From an uncultured Actinomycetes bacterium (GTDB lineage Bacteria; Actinomycetota; Thermoleophilia; Solirubrobacterales; Thermoleophilaceae): a DNA stretch of 11,662 nucleotides. The stretch spans positions 1 through 11,662 of the forward strand of contig CAMLNW010000064.1 in assembly GCA_946481495.1 (NCBI GenBank), written 5' to 3'. Both the position numbers and the translations under genes were made by a program. The number at the start of each line of letters is the position of its first letter. Position 1 is the first letter of the stretch. Positions 6,192-11,250 of the stretch are shown piece by piece. The notes under the pieces are model-generated. The model saw only the letters and a program-made list of their open reading frames with translations, had not been told where the DNA came from and ran no database searches.

Positions 6192-6936
6192 TGGCGGCCG
6201 CGACCTCCTCGCGGATCTGGTCGTAGCCGGTGTCCTCGAGCTCGGCGGCGAGCTCGGGGCCGCCCTCTCGGACGATCCGGCCGTCGAGCAGGATGTGGAC
6301 GAACTCCGGCTTGACGTAGTCGAGGATGCGTGTGTAGTGGGTGATGATCAGCGAGCCCATCTCGGGTCCGCGTAGCGCGTTGACACCGTCGGAGACGATC
6401 CGCAGCGCGTCGATGTCGAGTCCTGAGTCGGTCTCGTCGAGCACGGCGATCTCCGGCTTCAGCATCGCGAGCTGGAGGATCTCGGCGCGCTTCTTCTCGC
6501 CGCCGGAGAAGCCCTCGTTGAGGTAGCGGCTGGTGAAGGCGCGGTCGATCCGCAGCAGCTCCATGTTCTCGCCGAGCATCTGGCCGAACTCCTTGACCTT
6601 GATCGGCTCCTCGCGCTTGGCGTTGACCGCCATTCGGAGGAAGTTCGCGACCGACACGCCCGGAATCGTTGCGGGGTACTGGAACGCCATGAAGAGGCCG
6701 GCGCGGGCGCGCTCGTCGGGGTCGGCCTCGGTCAGGTCCTCGCCGTTGAAGAGGATCTTGCCCTCGGTGACCTCGTAGGTCGGGTTGCCCATGATCGTGT
6801 TGGCGAGCGTCGACTTGCCGGAGCCGTTGGGGCCCATCAATGCGTGTGTCTCACCCTTGCGCACCGTGAGGTTCAGCCCGCGCAGAATCTCGCGCTCCTC
6901 GATGCGTACGTGCAGGTTCTGGATCTCCAAGCTCAT
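6181..6936 (-). CDS. sufC: Fe-S assembly ATPase SufC
   Basis: An ABC-type soluble ATPase of 251 residues that powers SufBC2D and is not a transporter. Motifs are Walker A GPNGSGKST (35-43), the Q-loop region FQYP (85-88), signature FSGGEKKR (143-150), Walker B IAVLDETDSGLD (163-174) and the switch His200 in LIITHYTRIL. The ETDSGLD extension after Walker B is characteristic of SufC. It is the first gene of sufC-sufD-sufS-sufU. Its ATG at 6936 has only a distant GGAG upstream. An 84-base gap separates it from the same-strand Sco gene, so it may use its own promoter or be read through from upstream. Confidence 0.97.
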   Translation of the reverse strand: MSLEIQNLHVRIEEREILRGLNLTVRKGETHALMGPNGSGKSTLANTIMGNPTYEVTEGKILFNGEDLTEADPDERARAGLFMAFQYPATIPGVSVANFLRMAVNAKREEPIKVKEFGQMLGENMELLRIDRAFTSRYLNEGFSGGEKKRAEILQLAMLKPEIAVLDETDSGLDIDALRIVSDGVNALRGPEMGSLIITHYTRILDYVKPEFVHILLDGRIVREGGPELAAELEDTGYDQIREEVAAANAS

Positions 6937-6988
6937 GCGGTGGCGTTCTCCGTGCCTTCCAAGTCGTGGTCGTCGCCGGCGTTAGGGC

Positions 6989-7002
6989 GACCTATGAGGT
7001 TA
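6989..7002 (-). promoter_or_regulatory. Possible -10 region for sufCDSU
   Basis: In the 84-base gap before sufC, the minus strand carries an A/T-richer patch with two candidate -10 elements, TAACCT (7002-6997) and TAGGTC (6994-6989), in otherwise very GC-rich DNA. Neither has a convincing -35 at the right distance. No known Fe-S or iron regulator box was recognised. Confidence 0.25.
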
Positions 7003-7020
7003 TCGGCGCGGCCCTTCGGA

Positions 7021-7617
7021 TCAGCGCCCGGCTGCCAGCAGCCGCAGATCGTGGGCCAAGCGCTCGGGGGTGACCTCACCGAGCGGATAGCCGACCCGCT
7101 GGACGCTGTTGCCGTCTACCAGCACGATACGCGCTGTGTGGTCGAGGTCGTCGAGCTGCGGCTCGACGGCGTATCCGCGCCAGATGCGGCGCAGCTCCGG
7201 GCGGGTCCCGAGCACGAACCGCATCCGCCCGGTCATCCGCTGCTTGGAGAGGAAGGCGCGCGCGCTGTCCGGAGTGTCGTTGGCCGGATCGACCGAGATC
7301 GCGAGTGCCGGCACGTCACGGCCAAGCTCGTTGAGCGCGCCCTTGACCTGCTGCGCCTGCGCCGGGCAGCTGTCCTCGCAGTTCGAGTAGAGGAAGGTCA
7401 CGATCGCCGGCTGGCCGCGCAGGGCGGCCATCCGCACGACGTCGCCCTCCTCGTCGGGCAACGCGATCTCAGGCGCCTTCAACCCGGCCGGCAGCGTCGC
7501 GCCAGCGAACCGCGTACCGCTCGACGTCTCGTCTGACGAGTTGGTCGCGGCCAGCGCGATGGCGCCGAACGCCGCCACGGCAACCACCACCAGCGCGATC
7601 GCGATCCGCGGGTTCAC
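7021..7617 (-). CDS. Sco1/SenC family copper-binding thioredoxin-fold protein, membrane anchored
   Basis: Reading from the GTG at 7617 gives 198 residues, beginning MNPRIAIALVVVAVAAFGAI. This is a short basic N-terminus plus one membrane segment (about 5-24) placing the rest outside the membrane. The soluble part has PEIALPDEEGDVVRMAALRG (49-68), then FLYSNCEDSC (75-84) with the CxxxC copper/thiol pair Cys80 and Cys84, and DLDHTARIVLVD (157-168), whose His160 fits the third Sco ligand. Sco proteins deliver copper to, or reduce, the CuA site of cytochrome oxidase. No oxidase gene lies in the window, so a thiol-redox role is equally open. An in-frame ATG at 7689 and a GTG at 7623 are alternative starts. 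The 7689 ATG lies within a predicted hairpin loop and adds a non-conserved stretch ahead of the signal anchor. Confidence 0.88.
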   Translation of the reverse strand: MNPRIAIALVVVAVAAFGAIALAATNSSDETSSGTRFAGATLPAGLKAPEIALPDEEGDVVRMAALRGQPAIVTFLYSNCEDSCPAQAQQVKGALNELGRDVPALAISVDPANDTPDSARAFLSKQRMTGRMRFVLGTRPELRRIWRGYAVEPQLDDLDHTARIVLVDGNSVQRVGYPLGEVTPERLAHDLRLLAAGR

Positions 7618-7624
7618 GCCCACG

Positions 7625-7630
7625 AGGGTA
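7625..7630 (-). promoter_or_regulatory. Possible -10 element for a leaderless Sco transcript
   Basis: Minus-strand TACCCT ends 7 bases before the GTG at 7617, which has no Shine-Dalgarno sequence. This spacing would fit a leaderless message starting at that GTG. No good -35 lies 17-18 bases upstream, so confidence is low. Confidence 0.25.
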
Positions 7631-7672
7631 GACGGAGACGTGGAGTCGTAGGCGGTGGCTGGCAAGGAAGCA

Positions 7673-7704
7673 GGCCCCGCGGCGTGCATCGCACGTGAGG
7701 GGCC
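7673..7704 (-). terminator. Hairpin between the response regulator and Sco genes, possible terminator
   Basis: GGCCCC (7673-7678) pairs with GGGGCC (7699-7704). Inside, CGTGC (7683-7687) pairs with GCACG (7691-7695) around the 3-base loop ATC, with small internal loops between the two stems. The hairpin begins 22 bases after the response-regulator stop. The following minus-strand bases (TGCTTCCTTG) are only mildly T-rich. It could end the kinase-regulator transcript or stabilise its 3' end. Confidence 0.45.
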
Positions 7705-7725
7705 GATGACGCCGCCAGGCGCCGT

Positions 7726-8406
7726 CTACGGCTCTACGAGTCCGCGTCTGATCGCGTAGCGCGCGAGCTCGACGCGGTCGCGCATGCCGAGTTTGGCGAG
7801 CACGTTGCCGCGGTGCGACTCGACGGTCTTCTCCGAGACCTTCAGCGCCTCGGCGATCTGGCGGTTGGTGCGCGCCTCGGCGATCAGCTTGACGACCTCC
7901 AGCTCGCGCGCGGTCAGCTCCTCGCGGCGCGTGTTGGGGTCCTCGTCGAGCCAGCGCCGCATCAGCGCCTGCTGGGTCGACGACGAGATGAACGTCCGGC
8001 GGTCGGCGATCGTGCGGATCGCGTCGATCAGGTCGGAGTCGGCAGCTCGTTTCGGCACGTAGCCGAGTGCTCCGGCGTCGAGCGCGTCGAAGAAGTAACG
8101 CTCGTCCTCGTGCATCGACAGCATCAGCAGACCGATGTCGGCGTGGTGGCCGTGGATCTGGCGTGCGGCCTGGAGCCCGGTCAACCCGGGCATCGAGACG
8201 TCGAGCACCGCTACGTGGGGGCGCTCGGCGAGCGCGAGCTCGACGGCGGCGATCCCGTCGGCCGCCTCGCCGACGACCGACATGTCGGCCTGGCGCTCGA
8301 TCAGCATCGCCAGTCCTGAGCGGACGACGCCGTGGTCGTCGGCGATCGAGACCCGGATGACCGGTCGTGCGCATCCGGCAGAGCCGGCTGCTTCGCTAGT
8401 AATCAC
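7726..8406 (-). CDS. NarL/FixJ family response regulator
   Basis: A 226-residue two-domain regulator. The receiver domain (about 16-135) has acidic Asp23-Asp24, phosphoacceptor Asp69 in VLDVSMPG, Ser97 and Lys119 in YVPKR. The LuxR-type helix-turn-helix (about 164-220) has ELTARELEVVKLIAEARTNR and the recognition region KVSEKTVESHRGNVLAKLG. All residues needed for phosphorylation are present. The GTG start at 8406-8404 overlaps the kinase stop (GTGA), with GAGG 5 bases upstream, so the pair is translationally coupled and is almost certainly cognate. Its targets are unknown. The 18-bp palindrome at 9384-9401 near the kinase promoter is the obvious candidate site. Confidence 0.93.
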   Translation of the reverse strand: MITSEAAGSAGCARPVIRVSIADDHGVVRSGLAMLIERQADMSVVGEAADGIAAVELALAERPHVAVLDVSMPGLTGLQAARQIHGHHADIGLLMLSMHEDERYFFDALDAGALGYVPKRAADSDLIDAIRTIADRRTFISSSTQQALMRRWLDEDPNTRREELTARELEVVKLIAEARTNRQIAEALKVSEKTVESHRGNVLAKLGMRDRVELARYAIRRGLVEP

Positions 8407-9380
8407 GGCAACCTCAGGGTCAATTCGGTGCCGGCTCCGACCTTCGAGCGCAGGTCGAGCGCTCCGCCGGCCAGCCGCGCACGCTCGGCCATGCCGTCGA
8501 GGCCGAGGCCGCCGGTGCGGGTCGCGAACGGGTCGAACCCCTCGCCGTCGTCGCGTACGCGCAGCTCGACGCTGTCGCCGACCGTCTTCAGCTCGACGTC
8601 GATCCGCCCCGGTCGTGCATGCTGGGCAGCGTTTGAGAGCGCCTCCTGGGCGACGCGATAGACGACGATCTGGGTCTCCTCGTCGAGCTGGCTCGGATCG
8701 CCGGTGACGGTGACGTGCGCCTCGACGCCCGTCCGCTCGGCGAAGCCGCGCAGCTGGGCCTCGATCGCGGGGGCGAGGCCGTGGTCGTCGAGCGCGGTCG
8801 GGCGCAGCTGGCGTGCCAGCCGCAGCAGCTCATCCATCGCCTGTCCGGTGAGCTGCTTGAGCTCGGCGACCTGTGGTCGTTGGTCGGCCGGCACGTCCTG
8901 GGCGAGCGCCTCGAGCCGCAACAGTATCCCCGTCAGGGCCTGGTTGACCTCGTCGTGGAGATCGCGCGCCACGCGGCGACGCTCCTCCTCCTGGCCGCGC
9001 AGCACGAGCTTCCCGGAGCGTCGGCGCTCGTCGTCGACACGCTGGAGCAGGCGGCGGAAGGACGCGGCGAGACGATCGATCTCCTCCGTCTGGTCGTCGC
9101 TGAGGGCGAATGTGTCCGGCTCGGTCGGGTCGATCTGCTCGAGCCGCTCAATCAGCTGCTCGAGCGGGTCGAACCGCTTCTGCAGCATCCACAGGTTGAC
9201 GCAGAAGGTCAGCACGGCGGCAAGCGCGAGGATGCCGACTTGCCAGCGCTGGTCGCCGAGCGAGATCTGGTGGTCGGAGGCAATCACCGCTGCCGCAGTG
9301 GCTGCGAGCAGCGTCAACGAGACCAACACCACGTTGGCCGCCACAACCTGCCCGATCAGGGAATCGCCGCGTCGTCTCAT
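8403..9380 (-). CDS. Membrane sensor histidine kinase (HisKA_3 / NarX-DesK type)
   Basis: Reading from the ATG at 9380 gives 325 residues. Two membrane segments (about 10-34 and 47-66) flank an extracytoplasmic loop of only a dozen residues, so the sensor probably responds to the membrane or a partner and not to a large periplasmic ligand. A HAMP-like linker (about 67-120) follows, then the dimerisation/phosphoacceptor helix with His142 in RVARDLHDEVNQ. The ATPase domain has Asn250 in QEALSNAAQHA, DDGEGFDP (277-284) and GGLGLDGMAERARLAGG (290-306). Upstream in-frame starts exist at 9401 (ATG) and 9434 (TTG). I prefer 9380 because the extra residues are encoded by the palindrome and the putative promoter. 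Operon with the response regulator. Confidence 0.9.
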   Translation of the reverse strand: MRRRGDSLIGQVVAANVVLVSLTLLAATAAAVIASDHQISLGDQRWQVGILALAAVLTFCVNLWMLQKRFDPLEQLIERLEQIDPTEPDTFALSDDQTEEIDRLAASFRRLLQRVDDERRRSGKLVLRGQEEERRRVARDLHDEVNQALTGILLRLEALAQDVPADQRPQVAELKQLTGQAMDELLRLARQLRPTALDDHGLAPAIEAQLRGFAERTGVEAHVTVTGDPSQLDEETQIVVYRVAQEALSNAAQHARPGRIDVELKTVGDSVELRVRDDGEGFDPFATRTGGLGLDGMAERARLAGGALDLRSKVGAGTELTLRLP

Positions 9381-9383
9381 CAA

Positions 9384-9401
9384 ATGGGGTCTAGACCCCA
9401 T
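9384..9401. promoter_or_regulatory. Perfect 18-bp palindrome, putative operator
   Basis: ATGGGGTCTAGACCCCAT reads identically on both strands. It lies immediately upstream of the preferred kinase start and overlaps the predicted -10 and transcription start of the kinase-regulator operon. Its form (G-rich half-site, central TA, C-rich half-site) is like sites of NarL-family dimers, for example the general shape of the DosR box, though the half-site differs. Direct sequence observation; the operator role is inferred. Confidence 0.55.
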
Positions 9402-9428
9402 ATCGGCAGCGACCCCCGATGACGACAA
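9399..9428 (-). promoter_or_regulatory. Possible promoter of the kinase-regulator operon
   Basis: On the minus strand TTGTCG (9428-9423) and GATATG (9404-9399) are separated by 18 bases. The predicted start falls near 9392, inside the 18-bp palindrome, leaving a leader of about a dozen bases before the ATG at 9380. There is no strong Shine-Dalgarno sequence. Confidence 0.35.
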
Positions 9429-9437
9429 TTCCAATTA

Positions 9438-9468
9438 GAAGCTTTCGGCGATGGGCGCCGTGGGCTTC
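9438..9468. repeat. Strong two-part stem-loop in the divergent intergenic region
   Basis: GAAGC (9438-9442) pairs with GCTTC (9464-9468), and CGGCG (9446-9450) pairs with CGCCG (9456-9460) around the loop ATGGG. The 3-base spacers between the arms are equal in length and, as RNA of the plus strand, can form two U-G pairs. It lies between the divergent kinase and rhodanese-E1 genes. It could be a leader structure, part of a small RNA, or a protein site. Confidence 0.45.
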
Positions 9469-9494
9469 CGCAAGCAGTGTCTGGGTTGAACAGC

Positions 9495-9522
9495 GCCGGG
9501 GCGTCCGAGAGGGCGCCCCGGC
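9495..9522. repeat. 9-bp perfect GC inverted repeat in the divergent intergenic region
   Basis: GCCGGGGCG (9495-9503) and CGCCCCGGC (9514-9522) are perfect inverted copies around a 10-base loop. The stem can be lengthened by two pairs beyond one bulged base. It follows the hairpin at 9438-9468 by 26 bases. No T-run follows on either strand, so a normal intrinsic terminator is unlikely. Confidence 0.45.
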
Positions 9523-9549
9523 CGCGTTCTGGGACTGTGCGAGAGTCGC

Positions 9550-9603
9550 TATCCTTTGTGAAGCATTGGCGTGGAGAGCGAACTCACAGCTCTTGCGTAG
9601 AAT
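9550..9603 (+). promoter_or_regulatory. Candidate -10 elements for the rhodanese-E1 / CysO operon
   Basis: Two plausible -10 hexamers precede the gene. TATCCT (9550-9555) has a weak -35, TTCTGG, 17 bases upstream. TAGAAT (9598-9603) matches consensus at five of six positions but has no recognisable -35. They predict leaders of roughly 77 and 29 bases. Both lie downstream of the two hairpins, so those hairpins would not be in this mRNA unless another start is used. Confidence 0.35.
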
Positions 9604-9638
9604 CAACCAAGACCAGACCGACTTTCAGGAGTTTTGGC

Positions 9639-10829
9639 ATGCCCAGCGGTGTTGAGCTGATCAAGAAGGCGAAGGAGCAGATCACCGAGGTCGACCCGAG
9701 CGAGGTCCATGACCTGCTGGGCAACGGGCACCGCGAGAGCACTGTCCTGATTGACTGCCGCGAGGAGCACGAGTTCGCCGAGTCCCACCTGCCCGGCGCC
9801 GTCCACGTGCCGCGCGGCCACCTCGAGCAGCGCATCGAGGGCGCGGCGAGCGACAAGTCCGCGCGGGTCATCATCTACTGCCAGTCCGGCAACCGCTCGG
9901 CTCTGGCCGCGAAGACGCTGATCGACGAGCTCGGCTACGAGCAGGCCGAGTCGATGACCGGCGGCATCACGCTTTGGAAGGACCGCGGCTACGAGGTCGA
10001 GACCCCACGCCGGCTGACCGCCGAGCAGCGCGAGCGCTACTCGCGCCACCTGCTCGTCCCGGAGATCGGCCTCGAGGGCCAGCTCAAGCTGCTCGACGCG
10101 AAGGTGCTGCTGCTCGGCGCCGGCGGGCTTGGCTCACCTACCGCGCTCTACCTCGCGGCGGCCGGCGTCGGAACGATCGGCATCGTCGACGACGACGTCG
10201 TCGACCTCTCCAACCTCCAGCGCCAGGTCGCGCACTCCGAGAGCCGGATCGGCGTAGCGAAGGTCGACTCCGCCGAGCAGGCGATCCACGAGATCAACTC
10301 CGACGTCGAGGTCGTCAAGTACCAGACCCGCCTCGACGCCTCGAACATCATGGAGATCATCGACGGCTACGACGTGATCGTCGACGGCGTTGACAACTTC
10401 CCGACGCGCTACCTGCTCAACGACGCGACCGTGCGGCTGAAGATTCCCGTCGTCTCGGCGTCGATCCTCGGCTTCGACGGCCAGCTCTCGGTCTTCGCGC
10501 CCTACGAGGGCCCCTGCTACCGCTGCCTCTACCCGACGCCGCCGCCGGCCGAGCTCGCGCCCTCCTGCGGCGCCAACGGCGTGCTCGGCGCGCTGCCCGG
10601 GATCATGGGCGTGCTGCAGGCGATCGAGGTCGTCAAGCTGATCACCGGCTCCGGCGAGCCGCTGATCGGACGGCTGCTGCTCTACGAGGCGCTCAGCACC
10701 AGCTTCACCGACCTCAAGGTGCGGCGCGATCCGGAGTGCCCGATCTGCTCGCGCGACCCCGACTCGATCTCAGACGACGAGATGGGCGTCTTCCCGGATT
10801 ACGAGCTGTTCTGCGCCGCGGCCGGCTGA
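9639..10829 (+). CDS. moeB: Rhodanese–ThiF/MoeB E1-like adenylyltransferase (MoeZ-type activity)
   Basis: A 396-residue fusion. Residues about 12-120 are a rhodanese domain with LIDCREEHEF (37-46), PGAVHVPRG (52-60) and active-loop Cys81 in CQSGNRS. Residues about 127-390 are an E1-like domain. It has RYSRHLLVPEIG (133-144), the ATP loop GAGGLGSP (160-167), Asp184-186, NLQRQ (192-196), zinc pairs CYRC (293-296) and CPIC (367-370), and Cys310 in APSCGANGVLG at the position of the MoeB/Uba4 thioester cysteine. Such enzymes adenylate the C-terminal glycine of a ubiquitin-like sulfur carrier and convert it to a thiocarboxylate using rhodanese persulfide. Mycobacterial MoeZ has its rhodanese at the C-terminus, so the order here is reversed. 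AGGAG (9627-9631) lies 7 bases before the ATG at 9639, which rules out the longer frame from 9477. The carrier gene follows after 15 bases. Confidence 0.92.
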   Translation: MPSGVELIKKAKEQITEVDPSEVHDLLGNGHRESTVLIDCREEHEFAESHLPGAVHVPRGHLEQRIEGAASDKSARVIIYCQSGNRSALAAKTLIDELGYEQAESMTGGITLWKDRGYEVETPRRLTAEQRERYSRHLLVPEIGLEGQLKLLDAKVLLLGAGGLGSPTALYLAAAGVGTIGIVDDDVVDLSNLQRQVAHSESRIGVAKVDSAEQAIHEINSDVEVVKYQTRLDASNIMEIIDGYDVIVDGVDNFPTRYLLNDATVRLKIPVVSASILGFDGQLSVFAPYEGPCYRCLYPTPPPAELAPSCGANGVLGALPGIMGVLQAIEVVKLITGSGEPLIGRLLLYEALSTSFTDLKVRRDPECPICSRDPDSISDDEMGVFPDYELFCAAAG

Positions 10830-10844
10830 GGTAGGGTCCGCTCC

Positions 10845-11120
10845 GTGAGCACGATCAAGATTCCACCAGTTCTGCGCGCGTCGACGGGCGGTGAGCGTGA
10901 GGTGGCTGCCGAGGGCGCCGACGTCGGCGAGCTGTTGCGGGCGCTCGCGACGCAGCATCCGGCGACCGAGGGCCAGCTCTTCGGCGAGGACGGAACGCTC
11001 AACCGCTACGTCAACGTCTACCTCAACGACGAGGACGTCCGGGTTCTGAACGGGCTCGACACCGCAGTCAAGGCCGACGACACGCTCGTCATCCTCCCGG
11101 CGATGGCCGGCGGCGCGTGA
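10845..11120 (+). CDS. cysO: CysO/MoaD-like ubiquitin-fold sulfur carrier
   Basis: A 91-residue beta-grasp protein. The STIKIPPVLRASTGGEREV opening, RYVNVYLNDEDVR (54-66) and the ending DDTLVILPAMAGG closely follow mycobacterial CysO as I recall it, more closely than classical MoaD. CysO carries sulfur as a C-terminal glycine thiocarboxylate for cysteine synthesis, is activated by MoeZ, and is processed by a JAMM protease (Mec). Here the gene for an E1-rhodanese enzyme lies 15 bases upstream, in keeping with that role. Mec and cysM genes are not in the window. The diglycine (89-90) is followed by one extra Ala, so trimming may be needed before activation. GTG start with a GGG-containing ribosome site 8 bases upstream. 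A MoaD or ThiS role is possible. Confidence 0.88.
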   Translation: MSTIKIPPVLRASTGGEREVAAEGADVGELLRALATQHPATEGQLFGEDGTLNRYVNVYLNDEDVRVLNGLDTAVKADDTLVILPAMAGGA

Positions 11121-11250
11121 CCTGAGGGGTTCGCGGAGCTCAAATCTCTCGCCCGAAGCTCTCGGCCCAAGTGCCGATTGCATCCGGGCATCCGCACGTG
11201 GTAGGTTCGGGAACGACGGTGTTTCTAACTATCCAGGAGGAGGGACGTTG
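11121..11250 (+). promoter_or_regulatory. Intergenic region with promoter-like and ribosome-binding sequence for the secreted-protein gene
   Basis: No gene or convincing terminator is seen after cysO. Near the right end, TAACTA (11226-11231) is a possible -10. Upstream of it GTTC-GG-GAAC (11205-11214) is a small inverted repeat that could bind a regulator, and no clear -35 is present. AGGAGGAGGG (11235-11244) is an unusually strong ribosome site ending 6 bases before the ATG at 11251, suggesting high expression. Confidence 0.35.

Noticed and set aside
4908..6314. Plus-strand open frames opposite sufD and the end of sufC (243 and 207 codons)
   Set aside because: They mirror the sufD and sufC codons, have no ribosome site or family resemblance, and contradict well-supported genes.
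7469..8374. A 301-codon minus-strand frame over the response regulator
   Set aside because: Arg/Ala-rich out-of-frame translation of the response-regulator gene and of the start of the Sco gene.
9381..9434. Longer histidine kinase starting at the TTG at 9434
   Set aside because: The added residues are encoded by the palindrome and the putative promoter, and the ATG at 9380 leads directly into the first membrane segment. The ATG at 9401 remains possible.
9477..9638. Extension of the rhodanese-E1 protein to an upstream start at 9477
   Set aside because: The extra 54 residues run through the hairpin and promoter region and do not resemble rhodanese. The ATG at 9639 has AGGAG at 7 bases.
9402..9638. 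TPP, SAM or molybdenum-cofactor riboswitch before the rhodanese-E1 gene
   Set aside because: The hairpins are real, but I could not find the conserved core sequences of these classes, for example the CUGAGA of the TPP class.
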